Of a stretch of DNA of 64,000 nt, positions 9,415-19,319 are shown piece by piece. The translations under genes and the position numbers were made by a program. How positions within the stretch are numbered: the stretch's first letter is position 1; each line of letters begins with the position of its first letter. Location of the stretch: the NCBI GenBank assembly GCA_020403265.1, contig JADBXZ010000010.1, positions 1 through 64,000 on the forward strand, in the 5' to 3' direction. The notes under the pieces are model-generated. The model was not told the origin of the DNA, did no database searches, and saw nothing but the letters and a program-made list of their open reading frames with translations. The DNA is from Bacteroidota bacterium. GTDB lineage: Bacteria > Bacteroidota > Bacteroidia > B-17B0 > Aurantibacillaceae.

Positions 9415-10361
9415 AGAGGGTTATATTATACTTGATATTTGGTATAGGAATTTATAAAGCTCAACAATTCCCTCAATACACACAGTTTTTGTTTAATAAA
9501 ATAGGATATAATCCTGCCGCCAGCGGCACTGTTGTGCGTGTTCCATTTGAGTTAATTTTTGGAGGGCGAACACAGTGGATCGGTTTATCTAATAATCCAC
9601 GCAGTGCATTTGTTTCGGCAAATTACAATTTTGTGCCACAAAGGAGCTATAAACGTTGGCATAATGTTGGTGTATATTTGGCTCAGGATCAAAATGGTGT
9701 TTATAGACAAACGGATTATTGGCTAAGTTACACTATTCATTTATTGGCAAGCTCAAGGTGGTTAATTAGTGCTGGTGTTTTTGCAGGCGTAAAGAATTAT
9801 CGTATTGAAAAAAGTTCTTTTGATTTAAACGATCCGGCGGTTAATTCAAGTGCCGGCAGTGTTTGGGCGATACCTGATGTGGTTCCGGGTTTAAGATTAA
9901 CAAACAAACGTTTTTTTTATGATTTAGCTATACAGCATGCAGCAATCAGAAAAAGGGGTGGGTTAGGAGGAACAATTGGTACCCCAAGCAGAATTCTGCT
10001 TAATTACAACACAAGTATTGGTACTAAAATAAAAATTACTGATTTTGATAATTTAGTTTTAGCTGTTAATGTAAAAGGAGGATTTACAAGCATCCCTAAC
10101 TTTGAGTTTAATGTTATGAATTATTATAATAAGCGATTGGCATTGGGTATGAGTTTAAGAGTAAATAATTTTATCAGTGGCATCGTTCAGTTTAGACTTT
10201 TACATAATTGGAATGTTGGTTTGGCGTATGATTTAAGTATAAATCGTTTATTAAGGACAAGTCCACATACAGCTGAAATCATGATTAGTTTTAGCCCTAT
10301 TTTTGGAGGAGAAGTTATTGAAAAAACAACTAAGTACTCTGTTAATGAGTGCTCCTTTTAG
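9411..10361 (+). CDS. PorP/SprF-family type IX secretion membrane protein
   Basis: A 316-residue outer-membrane beta-barrel protein of the PorP/SprF family, which retains type B T9SS cargo at the surface. After a signal peptide (about 1-17) the family opening QFPQYTQFLFNKIGYNPAASGT is visible, with a GGRTQWIGLSNNPRSAF segment near residue 52 and alternating amphipathic strands to the end. It overlaps the type B cargo gene by 4 bp, which strongly supports a cargo/anchor pair. Confidence 0.92.
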   Translation: MKRVILYLIFGIGIYKAQQFPQYTQFLFNKIGYNPAASGTVVRVPFELIFGGRTQWIGLSNNPRSAFVSANYNFVPQRSYKRWHNVGVYLAQDQNGVYRQTDYWLSYTIHLLASSRWLISAGVFAGVKNYRIEKSSFDLNDPAVNSSAGSVWAIPDVVPGLRLTNKRFFYDLAIQHAAIRKRGGLGGTIGTPSRILLNYNTSIGTKIKITDFDNLVLAVNVKGGFTSIPNFEFNVMNYYNKRLALGMSLRVNNFISGIVQFRLLHNWNVGLAYDLSINRLLRTSPHTAEIMISFSPIFGGEVIEKTTKYSVNECSF

Positions 10362-10468
10362 TTTAATCACTAAGGTTTAAGCTAAGTATTAACAATTATT
10401 TAAATTATTAACAGTTCATTGTAGTATCGAAGTTTTTTTACAATATTTGTTTATACAATAAAACAACT

Positions 10469-10780
10469 ATGTCTGAAGATTTTGAAAGAAATGAGCGCAG
10501 TGATATGTTCTCAAAACCTGTAAGGGCCGGAAAACGAACGTATTTCTTTGATGTGAAGAGTACTAAAGGAAACGATTATTACTTAACGATTACTGAAAGT
10601 AAAAAGCGTTTTGGTGATGATGGTAAATTTTTTTACGAAAAACACAAAATCTTTTTATATAAAGAGGATTTTGAAAAGTTTGTTGAAGGATTGAATGAAA
10701 CCATCCAGCATATAAATCAACATTCGCCTGCTGTGGCCAACAATAGCAGTGATGTTAATTTTGAAGATTTAGGAAATTAA
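10469..10780 (+). CDS. DUF3276 PUR-family nucleic-acid-binding protein
   Basis: A 103-residue protein of the DUF3276/PUR family, related to eukaryotic Pur-alpha single-stranded nucleic-acid-binding domains and common in Bacteroidota and spirochaetes. The core RAGKRTYFFDVKSTKGNDYYL, followed by TESKKRF and IFLYKEDFEKFVEGL, fits the PUR repeat. It is transcribed alone, with its end facing miaA across a shared palindromic terminator. The cellular role is not established from sequence. Confidence 0.88.
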   Translation: MSEDFERNERSDMFSKPVRAGKRTYFFDVKSTKGNDYYLTITESKKRFGDDGKFFYEKHKIFLYKEDFEKFVEGLNETIQHINQHSPAVANNSSDVNFEDLGN

Positions 10781-10802
10781 TTTAATTCAAGAAAGAATAA
10801 CA

Positions 10803-10832
10803 GCGAAATCAATGCATTGATTTCGCTTTTTT
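10803..10832. terminator. bidirectional terminator between DUF3276 gene and miaA
   Basis: A perfect 24-base palindrome (10803-10826, centred on TGCA) is followed by a T-run on the + strand. It lies between two convergent genes and overlaps the last codons of miaA. Confidence 0.75.
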
Positions 10833-11759
10833 TATTGTGTTAATTATTTCGTTTATGTTGCTTTCACTAAGTTCTGATTGTTTAAACCAGTTAATATGCG
10901 TTCCTTCTTTTTCCATTTTTTTAAACCAAGTACTTTGTCGTTTACTATATTGAATGATAGCAAGCGCAAGTTGCTCCTTAAATTCTGAATAAGTTAATTT
11001 TTTTTGTAAATAGTGAGAGATGTATTTGTACTCTAAACCTAAGTTTATTAAGCGCTCATACGTAATTCCCATTTTTATTAAACCTTCCACTTCTTCAATT
11101 AACCCGTTATTTAAACGATCATGTAATCGTTTATTTATTTGTTTGATTGAGTCATTCAATTCTGTTTGAATACCAATGTATAGAGGTTTATAGGGAAGTT
11201 GATGTTTTACAATTTGATTGGATTTTAAGTAATCTGCAACTTCTATTCCTCTAATGATCCTTTTAATGGAGCTTTTATCCACATGTTGTGTGTCGCTCTC
11301 ATTAAAAGTACCTAACACAATTAATAGTTCTTCTTTTGTTTTACCATCAAGCGTTAAACGTAATTGCGAATTTTCTTTAATTTGGGTGTACTCAAATGAT
11401 TTAGACAAAGCATCTAAGTACAATCCGGTTCCACCACAAATGATAGGTAGTATTTTTTGCTTTGTAATAATGTTAAATGAAGAATTTAAAAGTTCACAAA
11501 ATTGATGAAGGTAATATTGATCGTATGGTTCAGCTATATCAATGCCATAGTATGGTATTAAAGAGCCTTCGATGCAGTATGAATTTAAATCTTTTCCGGT
11601 TCCTATTGTTAAGTGTTTATATACTTGTCGGCTATCAGCACTTATTATAGCGCCGTTTAACTTGTGTGCCATTTGACAAGCTAAGTTGGTTTTACCCGAA
11701 GCAGTAACACCTAAAACAACCAAACAATTGAATTCAGTTAACTTTTGGGTAAAAGGCAT
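10809..11759 (-). CDS. miaA: tRNA dimethylallyltransferase
   Basis: A 316-residue enzyme that transfers the dimethylallyl group to A37 of tRNAs reading UNN codons. It has the P-loop GVTASGKT (residues 17-24), the ISADSRQVYKHLTIGTGK motif (about 38-55) and GGTGLYLDAL near residue 108, all diagnostic. The length is standard. Its 5' end overlaps the upstream yraN gene by 26 bp, indicating translational coupling. Its 3' end overlaps the convergent terminator palindrome. Confidence 0.96.
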   Translation of the reverse strand: MPFTQKLTEFNCLVVLGVTASGKTNLACQMAHKLNGAIISADSRQVYKHLTIGTGKDLNSYCIEGSLIPYYGIDIAEPYDQYYLHQFCELLNSSFNIITKQKILPIICGGTGLYLDALSKSFEYTQIKENSQLRLTLDGKTKEELLIVLGTFNESDTQHVDKSSIKRIIRGIEVADYLKSNQIVKHQLPYKPLYIGIQTELNDSIKQINKRLHDRLNNGLIEEVEGLIKMGITYERLINLGLEYKYISHYLQKKLTYSEFKEQLALAIIQYSKRQSTWFKKMEKEGTHINWFKQSELSESNINEIINTIKKAKSMH

Positions 11760-12105
11760 TTTTTAGATAGTTTATATGTGGTTGCTTATCTTCCATAATT
11801 TTGATGGCGATAATATCAAATTCGCACTCAAAGTTGAGATTCTTTTGAATAATATATTCATTAGCTGCAGTTACAATATATTTTTGTTTGGCTTTGGTTA
11901 CAAAATCCTCCGGCTCTCCAAACTCAGATAAATGGCGAGTTTTAACTTCTATAATATGGATGATGTTATTTTTTTGCGCAATAATATCAATTTCATATTT
12001 TTTGTAACGCCAATTTTTTTCTAAAATAGAAAAGTTGTTCTTTATCAAATATTCTGCAGCAATTTGTTCGCCAAAATTCCCTAAATATTTTGTGTTCTTT
12101 TGCAT
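11734..12105 (-). CDS. yraN: YraN/UPF0102 family nuclease-fold protein
   Basis: A UPF0102-family protein with a Holliday-junction-resolvase-like fold. The motif set is GNFGEQIAAEYL at the N-terminus, then KKYEIDIIAQ and HIIEVKTR, that is E...D...E-x-K as in PD-(D/E)xK nucleases. I chose the internal ATG (123 aa) because the longer reading from 12138 would leave only 9 bp to the divergent gene at 12148 and would add 11 residues not typical of the family. It overlaps miaA. The biological role of the family is poorly defined. Confidence 0.85.
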   Translation of the reverse strand: MQKNTKYLGNFGEQIAAEYLIKNNFSILEKNWRYKKYEIDIIAQKNNIIHIIEVKTRHLSEFGEPEDFVTKAKQKYIVTAANEYIIQKNLNFECEFDIIAIKIMEDKQPHINYLKNAFYPKVN

Positions 12106-12147
12106 TTGTTTAGCTAAATTACATATATTAGTATTCAAATTTTTAAC

Positions 12148-12783
12148 ATGAAAAAAATAATTATCACTTTAAGCTCCATTTTTATAGCAATTAATGCTAT
12201 TGCTCAAACGTTTAATGGGAATATTGAATTCAAATATTTTAACTCAAAAGATACAAGCACAAATATTTACATTGTAAAGGATAAAGTAATTAAGTTAGAT
12301 CAATACAAAAGAAGTCAGTCTGCCATGGAAGGAAGTTTCATTTTTGATTTGAATGCGAATACAGTTAAATTTTTAAACCCCAAACGAAGAGTATGGGGTA
12401 TTAATAAAAGTGAAACACCACCAATTATTAAAGGCCAATGTGTTGTAACCAAAGGTGGTACTAAAAAAATACAAGGAACAAATTGTAATGAATATATTGT
12501 AAAAAACACCGAAGAAAATACTCAAATCACCTACTGGATAGCCACGGAAAAGTATAATTTCTTTATTCCTTTATTGAAGTTGTGGAACAGGAAAGATAAG
12601 CAAAGTATTTATTTTGCTAAAATTGAAGGTTTACCTGAAGGAAGTATGCCATTTTTGAGTGAAGAGAAATCTATTAGTGATGGAAAGGTCATTTCTAAAT
12701 TAGAAGTAATTAAAATAACTAAACGAACTCCTGAGGATAGTGAATTAGAAGTTCCTGCGGGATATAATAAATACGACCAATAA
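12148..12783 (+). CDS. secreted DUF4412-like protein
   Basis: A 211-residue exported protein with signal peptide residues 1-20 (ending AIAQ). The mature region looks like the DUF4412-type beta fold: GNIEFKYFNSKDT, then a KGGTKKIQGTNCNEYIV segment and TYWIATEKYNF. Related proteins are periplasmic or lipoprotein-like with unknown function. It is followed by a strong intrinsic terminator. It is a single gene, divergent from yraN. Confidence 0.68.
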   Translation: MKKIIITLSSIFIAINAIAQTFNGNIEFKYFNSKDTSTNIYIVKDKVIKLDQYKRSQSAMEGSFIFDLNANTVKFLNPKRRVWGINKSETPPIIKGQCVVTKGGTKKIQGTNCNEYIVKNTEENTQITYWIATEKYNFFIPLLKLWNRKDKQSIYFAKIEGLPEGSMPFLSEEKSISDGKVISKLEVIKITKRTPEDSELEVPAGYNKYDQ

Positions 12784-12786
12784 TTC

Positions 12787-12811
12787 AAACCCGCTTCATG
12801 CGGGTTTTTTT
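12787..12811 (+). terminator. intrinsic terminator after the DUF4412-like gene
   Basis: An 8-bp GC-rich stem (AAACCCGC / GCGGGTTT) with a 5-nt loop is followed by a run of T, 3 bp past the stop codon. Confidence 0.85.
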
Positions 12812-12845
12812 GTCTCGAAATGCTTTCGACATCTTGTTTTTTAAG

Positions 12846-12853
12846 TACATTTG
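12846..12853 (+). promoter_or_regulatory. Bacteroidota -7 box upstream of truA
   Basis: TACATTTG matches the Bacteroidota -7 consensus TAnnTTTG and lies 6 bp before the truA start codon. No well-placed -33 TTTG was found, so this is only a candidate; it would leave a very short or absent leader. Confidence 0.35.
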
Positions 12854-12859
12854 TAGCTC

Positions 12860-13627
12860 ATGCAACGATTCTTTACTTCCCTTTCATATAATGGTGTAAC
12901 ATATAATGGATGGCAAATTCAAAGTAATACACCAAATACTGTGCAGCAGGTTATTGAGGATAAGTTGAGTATGATTCTAAAGGAACGCATCGAATTAGTT
13001 GGTTGTGGGAGAACAGATACCGGCGTTAGTGCAAAAAATTATATAGCTCATTTTGATTCAAGCTTGTTAGACATTGAGCAAAACAAAGAACACTGGATTT
13101 ATAAATTTAATACGGTTTTACCGGAATCAATTTCAATAAATGATCTCTTTCAAGTTAAACCTAATGCACACGCTCGATTTGATGCAGTTGAAAGGACCTA
13201 TTACTACCACATACATCAACACAAAAATCCATTCATTAGTCAGTTTAGCACCTATATATACGGCGACCTTGATTTTGAACTAATGAATAGAGCAGCATTA
13301 TTATTATTGGAACATAGAGATTTTACCAGCTTTAGTAAATTGCACGCACAAACTAAAACCAACAACTGTAAAATTACTAAGGCAGTTTGGCAAAAAACGA
13401 ATGTTAACGAATGGCGATTTGTAATTTCAGCTGACCGATTTTTAAGAGGAATGGTGCGTGCAATTGTTGGAACATTAATTTTGGTTGGGAAGAATAAAAT
13501 TACACTGCAGGATTTTAATAGTATAATTGAATGCAAGGACAGGAGCAAGGCAGGTAACAATATGCCGCCTGAAGCGCTATTCCTCACAAGAATAAAGTAT
13601 CCTGAAACTATTTATCTTGGCAAGTAA
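12860..13627 (+). CDS. truA: tRNA pseudouridine(38-40) synthase
   Basis: A 255-residue pseudouridine synthase modifying U38-U40 in the tRNA anticodon stem. The catalytic motif GCGRTDTGVSA contains the invariant Asp (residue 53). FNTVLPESISI, ARFDAVERTYYYHI and FLRGMVRAIVGTL are the other family blocks. The gene is full length. Its end overlaps the start of the ABC transporter gene by 11 bp. Confidence 0.96.
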   Translation: MQRFFTSLSYNGVTYNGWQIQSNTPNTVQQVIEDKLSMILKERIELVGCGRTDTGVSAKNYIAHFDSSLLDIEQNKEHWIYKFNTVLPESISINDLFQVKPNAHARFDAVERTYYYHIHQHKNPFISQFSTYIYGDLDFELMNRAALLLLEHRDFTSFSKLHAQTKTNNCKITKAVWQKTNVNEWRFVISADRFLRGMVRAIVGTLILVGKNKITLQDFNSIIECKDRSKAGNNMPPEALFLTRIKYPETIYLGK

Positions 13628-15365
13628 ATTAAATATATCACTTGTAAGGCGTATTCTAGCCTACACAAAGCCTTACAAAGCACTCTTTATCGCTTCTGTT
13701 TTTCTAACCTTAAGTTTATCAGTTTTTGCAATTGTTAGACCCCTGCTTATAAAGGAAGTGCTGAACAAGGCTGTTAGTGAAACAAAAGATGTTTCATATT
13801 TAAATTTAATTAGCCTTTTAATACTAATATCTTTAGTTACTGAAGCAGTTTTACAAACAATTAACATAAGAGTCACCAGCTTGATCGGTCAAAGTATAGT
13901 AAATGATTTAAGAAACCAGGTATATAAACATATTTTAAAGCTAAAAAACGCCTATTTTGATAATACGCCTGTTGGCATGTTAGTGACAAGATGTATAAGT
14001 GATATTGAAAGTTTAAGTGATGTATTTGCTCAGGGATTTATAGTGATTGCAGGAGATATTTTAATGCTCTTAATATTTTGTGCGGTAATGTTGAATCAAA
14101 ATTGGATGTTGTCTTTACTGGCATTTAGTACAATACCATTTCTTTTTGTAGCAACAGCCTTATTTAAAAAAGGGGTTAAAAAAACGTTCACTATGGTGAG
14201 GAACGCAGTTAGCAATTTGAACACTTTCACTCAGGAGCACATAACAGGAATGAGCTTAATACAAACTTTTAATCGGGAGCAAGCCGAGTACAAAAAATTC
14301 ACCATCATCAATCAGGAACATCGCGACGCAAACATTAAATCAATTTTTTATTACTCTGTTTTTTTTCCTGTTGTGGATATTTTAGCAGCTACCTCTATTG
14401 CTTTGATAATCTGGTTCGCAGGTATAAAGTCTAATCAACAGAATATTAATTTAGGCGATGTTACATTTTTTATTATGATGGTCAATCTTCTGTTTAGGCC
14501 AATAAGAATGTTAGCTGATCGTTTAAACACCATACAAATGGGATTTGTAAGTGCTGAACGTGTTTTTAAAGTATTAGATACCAATGAAATAATAGAGGAT
14601 GTGGGAACAATAGAATTTAAAAGCGTTCAGAAAAATATTGTGTTTGATCAGGTTGATTTTTCTTATTTACCGGACGTTAATATCCTTAACAAGTTAAGTT
14701 TCGAAATTAAGAAAGGTGAATCAGTTGCCTTTGTTGGTGCAACAGGCTCAGGAAAAACAACAATAATTAATTTATTAAGTAGATTTTATGAAATAAATAA
14801 TGGTTCAATTAAAATAGATGGCAGGAGCATTCAAGAATATACACTTAATTCATTGAGGCAAAATACTGGTGTTGTGCTACAAGATGTTCATTTGTTTAAT
14901 GATAGTGTATTAAATAACATCACACTAAACAATCCTGAAATCACTCTTGAATCTGTTGAAAAAGCTACCAAAGAAATCGGTTTATATGATTATATTCAAT
15001 CGCTTCCGGGCGGCTTTAATTATAAAGTAAGTGAACGCGGACAAAGTTTATCAGCGGGGCAGAAACAACTAATAGCTTTTATCAGGGCCTATGTTTACAA
15101 TCCCGGTATCTTTATTTTAGACGAGGCAACAGCCACGATTGATTCAGAAACTGAAACATTAATTAAAAGTGCTACAGATAAAATTTCTAAAAACCGCACT
15201 TCAATCATAATTGCTCATAGGCTTTCTACTATTAAAAATGTTGACAAAATATTTGTTTTGGAAAAAGGAAAGATATTAGAGGAAGGTTCGCCGATTGATC
15301 TTTTAATGAACACTTCAGGTAAGTTTTATGCTATGTATAATTCTGCCCAACCAACCTTAGTTTGA
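13617..15365 (+). CDS. MsbA-like ABC exporter (fused permease-ATPase)
   Basis: A 582-residue half-transporter with an N-terminal six-helix ABC type I exporter domain (about 15-310) and a C-terminal ATPase: Walker A GATGSGKTT near residue 378, signature LSAGQK near 477, Walker B IFILDEA and the H-loop IAHRLST. It probably exports a lipid or hydrophobic compound; MsbA-like lipid flipping is one option. The start is a TTG codon overlapping the truA stop region by 11 bp; no ATG or GTG lies close downstream in frame, so the rare start is accepted. Confidence 0.88.
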   Translation: MASKLNISLVRRILAYTKPYKALFIASVFLTLSLSVFAIVRPLLIKEVLNKAVSETKDVSYLNLISLLILISLVTEAVLQTINIRVTSLIGQSIVNDLRNQVYKHILKLKNAYFDNTPVGMLVTRCISDIESLSDVFAQGFIVIAGDILMLLIFCAVMLNQNWMLSLLAFSTIPFLFVATALFKKGVKKTFTMVRNAVSNLNTFTQEHITGMSLIQTFNREQAEYKKFTIINQEHRDANIKSIFYYSVFFPVVDILAATSIALIIWFAGIKSNQQNINLGDVTFFIMMVNLLFRPIRMLADRLNTIQMGFVSAERVFKVLDTNEIIEDVGTIEFKSVQKNIVFDQVDFSYLPDVNILNKLSFEIKKGESVAFVGATGSGKTTIINLLSRFYEINNGSIKIDGRSIQEYTLNSLRQNTGVVLQDVHLFNDSVLNNITLNNPEITLESVEKATKEIGLYDYIQSLPGGFNYKVSERGQSLSAGQKQLIAFIRAYVYNPGIFILDEATATIDSETETLIKSATDKISKNRTSIIIAHRLSTIKNVDKIFVLEKGKILEEGSPIDLLMNTSGKFYAMYNSAQPTLV

Positions 15366-15420
15366 AGCCATTTAATACACTTTTTAACACCATTTAGCTT
15401 AAATTTAGAACAAATTAAAT

Positions 15421-15428
15421 TAAATTTG
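15421..15428 (+). promoter_or_regulatory. candidate -7 box upstream of the DUF4175 gene
   Basis: TAAATTTG fits TAnnTTTG and lies 11 bp before the ATG at 15440. A good -33 box is not evident. Confidence 0.3.
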
Positions 15429-15439
15429 TTATAATAAAG

Positions 15440-18400
15440 ATGAAAGGTGTTAACCAAATAGAATTAATAAATAAACTTGATGAATTCATTCGCAAGTATT
15501 ATAAAAATCAGTTAATTCGTGGTTTTTTATACACAACAGCTGTTTTATTGGCATCGTTTCTTACTGTAACAACTTTAGAATATTTTGGAGAATTTAATTC
15601 AATAATTCGCGGCGTTCTGTTTTTTAGTTTTATCAGTTTGTTCTTATTCTTTGTAGCAAAGTATATAGTTATTCCATTGCTGAAACTTAATAAAATTGGT
15701 GAAGTGCTTAATTATGAGCAAGCAGCCGGCATTATTGGAACACATTTTATAAATGTTCAGGATAAATTATTAAATGTATTACAATTGCAAAATAATAAAA
15801 CAATCAGTGGATCAGATGATTTGTTAATTGCGGGAATTAATCAGAAAATAGATGAATTAAAGGTTGTGCCCTTTAGTACTGCAATTGACTTTAGTGAGAA
15901 TAGCAAATATCTTAAGTACACATTACCTTTTTTATTTCTCACAATTGCCATTATAGTTATTTGGCCGCAGGTCATAACCAAATCAACTGACCGCATCATT
16001 AATTATTCAAATCATTTTGAAAAGGAAATGCCTTTTAAATTTGAAATCATCAATAAAGATTTAATCGCCCTTCAGTCTAAAGATTATCTTTTACAACTAA
16101 AAGTCACAGGAGCAGAATTACCTAATGAGGTTTTTATTGAAATTAATGGAATGGAGTATAAACTGCTTAAGCAAAATAAACTTAATTTTACTTATGAGTT
16201 TAAGAATTTGCAGGAAACAACTCCGTTTCGCCTCAATGCGGCAGGGTTTAGTTCTAGAACTTATGAGTTAAAGGTTTTACCAAAGCCAAGCCTAAAACAG
16301 TTCAGTTTACAATTGGTTTATCCTGCTTATTTAAGAAAACCTAACGAAACAGTTGAAAACACAGGTGATGTGCAAATTCCTCAAGGCACAAAAGTAACTT
16401 GGATATTTAACACGCAACACGCATCCCGCTTACAACTTAAATTTAACGATACTTTAATTATACCTGAACAAACTTCAGAAAACAGATTTGGTTATTCGAG
16501 AAAGTTTCTAGAAAGTAATCAATATACAATTAAAGCTTTAAATGATAATGTTAATTCGTCTGTAGATTCGGTTTCATATGGTGTTAATGTTATTCAGGAT
16601 CAGTATCCGGTAATAGAAGTGAATGAAAAAGCTGATTCTATAAATTTTAAGAACATCTACTTTAGCGGGCAAATAAAAGATGATTATGGTTTTTCTAAGT
16701 TGACTTTCAATTACACAATTTTAAGTACAGATTCTACCGGAAAAGTTTCGGAGAAAAAAGGTATTCAATCAATAGATTGTAATAAACAAACAATTACACA
16801 ACCGTTCTTTTATTTTTTTAATGGCAACGCATTTCAATTGATGCCAGGTGATAAAATTGACTACTATTTTGAGGTTTTTGACAATGATGGCGTTAATGGA
16901 ATCAAAAGCGCTAAAACACAGATAAAAACCCTTAAGGCACCAACAAAGGATGAGTTAAATGAAGTAACGCAAAAGAATAATTCTGAAATCAAGAAAGATC
17001 TGGAGGAAAGCATCAGTAAAACCAAGCAGTTGCAAAAAGACGTTAATGAATTATCCAAAAAAATAAACGACAAGAAGCAATTGGGTTACGAAGAAAAAAA
17101 GAAAATTGAAGATTTGTTGAAAAAGCAAAGTGAGTTAAAAAATAAAATAGAAGAAATTAAGGAAGAAAACAAGACGAATAATCAGCAACAAAACCAGTTT
17201 AATGAAACAGATGAATCTATACTTGAAAAACAAAAACAACTTGAGCAATTGTTTGAAAATGTAATGACTCCTGAAATGAAGAAGTTGTTTGAAGAACTTC
17301 AGAAAATGATGGAAAAGTTAGATAAGAATCAGGTTCAGGAAAAATTGGAGGAAATAAAATTGACTAATAAAGACATTGAAAAGGAATTGGACCGAAATCT
17401 TGAAGCTTTTAAACAATTAGAAGTTGAGCAGAAGATGCAAAACGCAATTGATAAATTGGATGAACTAAAAAATAAACAAGATCAGTTAAATAAGGAAACT
17501 CAAAAAGCAGCGAATGAAAAAAATAGCGATGAAAAAAATGCTGATTTAAATAAAAAGCAAGATGAACTGAATAAGGAATTTGATAAACTCAAAGAGGATT
17601 TAAAGGATTTGGAAAAAAAGAATCAGGAGCTAGAAGAACCTAATGATTTAGCTAAAACAGAACAGTTACAGAAGGATATTGCAAATGAATTGAATCAAGC
17701 CAAGGAACAGTTATCCAAAAACAGTAAAAGTTCGAAAAGTAATGCTTCCAAGAATCAACAAAAGGCTTCAGAAAAAATGCAGGAAATGAAGGAAGCCATG
17801 GAAGATTCAATGTCGGAAGCAGAGCAACAACAAGAAGAAGAAAATATGGCCGATCTCAGACAAATTCTTGAGAACCTGCTTCATCTTTCCTATTCCCAGG
17901 AAGATTTATTAAAAGTTCTACCGAAAACAAGAGTGGATAATCCACAATATGTAAATATCCCAAAGCAACAAAGTAAATTACGCGACGATAGTAAAATTAT
18001 TGAAGATAGTTTGTTAGCTTTAAGTAAGCGAGCTCCTCAAATAAGTGCTTTGGTTAATCGAGAAATAAGTTCGATTAATAATAATATGGATAAAACAATT
18101 AAAGTTTTGGCAGAGCGAAACACAAGTGAAGCAAATATGCGTATGCAAAGTGCGATGACTTCTATTAACAATTTAGCTTTATTGTTAAACGAGAGCTTAG
18201 AGCAAATGCAAATGCAGATGAAAAAGAAGAAAGATGGAAAGCCGGGAAGTGGAAAATGCAAAAAGCCGGGGAAGGGTAATAATCCTAGTCAGGGACAGGG
18301 TAAACCAAGTATGCAAAGCATGAAGCAAATGCAAGAACAACTCAATAAGCAAATGCAACAATTAAAGGATGCGCTTGAAAAGGGACAAAAACCTGGAGAA

Positions 18401-18907
18401 AAGCCCGGACAAAAACCCGGAGAGAAACCGGGAAATGGCCAAAGTCCGGGAATGGGAAAAAATGGAAATATGGGTATGATGCCGGGCAGCAGTGAGCAGT
18501 TTGCAAAAATGGCTGCCCAACAAGAAGCTTTAAGAAGACAGATGCAACAGTTAATGGATAAGTTAAAAAATAAAGGATCTAACCCTGGCGGTAATTTAGC
18601 GGATTTAATGGAGCAAACCGAGAAAGATTTGGTTAACAAGCAGTTAACTAACGAAACAATGAGGAGGCAACAAGATATTTTAACAAAATTGCTTGAAAGT
18701 GAAAAGGCAGAAAGGGAAAGAGAGCAAGATGAACAACGTAAAAGTAATGAAGCAAAAAATGAACAATTAAGCAACCCAAAACAATTTTTAGAGTATAAAA
18801 GGATGAAAGAAAAAGAATTGGAGTTGTTAAATACTGTTCCGCCAAATTTAACACCTTATTATAAAGAGAAAGTGAATACTTATTTAAATAACACAGGAAA
18901 ACAATAA
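15440..18907 (+). CDS. DUF4175-family giant membrane/coiled-coil protein
   Basis: A 1155-residue protein. Its N-terminal part has membrane helices (about 25-45, 55-78 and 150-170), followed by a beta-rich region (about 180-500), a very long coiled coil rich in K, E, Q, N and L (about 510-830), then a low-complexity tail rich in M, Q, K, G and P (about 900-1050, with repeated KPG-x units). This matches the DUF4175 family of Bacteroidota, a conserved protein of unknown function probably spanning the inner membrane. It is followed 2 bp later by the RsbW-like ATPase gene. Confidence 0.82.
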   Translation: MKGVNQIELINKLDEFIRKYYKNQLIRGFLYTTAVLLASFLTVTTLEYFGEFNSIIRGVLFFSFISLFLFFVAKYIVIPLLKLNKIGEVLNYEQAAGIIGTHFINVQDKLLNVLQLQNNKTISGSDDLLIAGINQKIDELKVVPFSTAIDFSENSKYLKYTLPFLFLTIAIIVIWPQVITKSTDRIINYSNHFEKEMPFKFEIINKDLIALQSKDYLLQLKVTGAELPNEVFIEINGMEYKLLKQNKLNFTYEFKNLQETTPFRLNAAGFSSRTYELKVLPKPSLKQFSLQLVYPAYLRKPNETVENTGDVQIPQGTKVTWIFNTQHASRLQLKFNDTLIIPEQTSENRFGYSRKFLESNQYTIKALNDNVNSSVDSVSYGVNVIQDQYPVIEVNEKADSINFKNIYFSGQIKDDYGFSKLTFNYTILSTDSTGKVSEKKGIQSIDCNKQTITQPFFYFFNGNAFQLMPGDKIDYYFEVFDNDGVNGIKSAKTQIKTLKAPTKDELNEVTQKNNSEIKKDLEESISKTKQLQKDVNELSKKINDKKQLGYEEKKKIEDLLKKQSELKNKIEEIKEENKTNNQQQNQFNETDESILEKQKQLEQLFENVMTPEMKKLFEELQKMMEKLDKNQVQEKLEEIKLTNKDIEKELDRNLEAFKQLEVEQKMQNAIDKLDELKNKQDQLNKETQKAANEKNSDEKNADLNKKQDELNKEFDKLKEDLKDLEKKNQELEEPNDLAKTEQLQKDIANELNQAKEQLSKNSKSSKSNASKNQQKASEKMQEMKEAMEDSMSEAEQQQEEENMADLRQILENLLHLSYSQEDLLKVLPKTRVDNPQYVNIPKQQSKLRDDSKIIEDSLLALSKRAPQISALVNREISSINNNMDKTIKVLAERNTSEANMRMQSAMTSINNLALLLNESLEQMQMQMKKKKDGKPGSGKCKKPGKGNNPSQGQGKPSMQSMKQMQEQLNKQMQQLKDALEKGQKPGEKPGQKPGEKPGNGQSPGMGKNGNMGMMPGSSEQFAKMAAQQEALRRQMQQLMDKLKNKGSNPGGNLADLMEQTEKDLVNKQLTNETMRRQQDILTKLLESEKAEREREQDEQRKSNEAKNEQLSNPKQFLEYKRMKEKELELLNTVPPNLTPYYKEKVNTYLNNTGKQ

Positions 18908-18909
18908 CA

Positions 18910-19317
18910 ATGATTCCGGCAAAGGGTGAACATATTAAAATTAGTAGTACCAATACGAATATTAGACTGGTGGAAAAGTTAATTGATGATGTTTGCCAAG
19001 TTTATAAAGTGAACGAGGATAGTTATGGCAACATACTTATTGCCGTAACAGAGGCCGTAAACAATGCCATACAACACGGTAATCAAAATAATCCGGAAAA
19101 ATTTGTGGAAATTGGATTTAATAATGTTAATCAGCTTTTAACTTTTAATGTTAGTGATGAAGGTAACGGTTTTAATTATAATGCTTTGCCTGATCCTACC
19201 GACCCTGCCAATATTGATAAGCCACACGGAAGAGGCATTTTTTTAATGAGGAATTTGGCTGATTCTGTAGAATTTCTGAATAATGGCAAAACGGTGATGC
19301 TAAGTTTTAAAAATTAG
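18910..19317 (+). CDS. RsbW/SpoIIAB-like ATP-binding protein
   Basis: A 135-residue single-domain GHKL ATPase of the HATPase_c_2 type. Its N-box is EAVNNAIQHGN (about residues 47-57), the G1 box DEGNGFN and the G2 region HGRGIFLMRNLAD. Relatives are anti-sigma-factor serine kinases countered by SpoIIE-type phosphatases. It lies 2 bp after the DUF4175 gene, so it is translated from the same message. A functional link to the SpoIIE-domain protein at 4.9-7.2 kb is possible but not shown by location. Confidence 0.87.
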   Translation: MIPAKGEHIKISSTNTNIRLVEKLIDDVCQVYKVNEDSYGNILIAVTEAVNNAIQHGNQNNPEKFVEIGFNNVNQLLTFNVSDEGNGFNYNALPDPTDPANIDKPHGRGIFLMRNLADSVEFLNNGKTVMLSFKN

Positions 19318-19319
19318 TT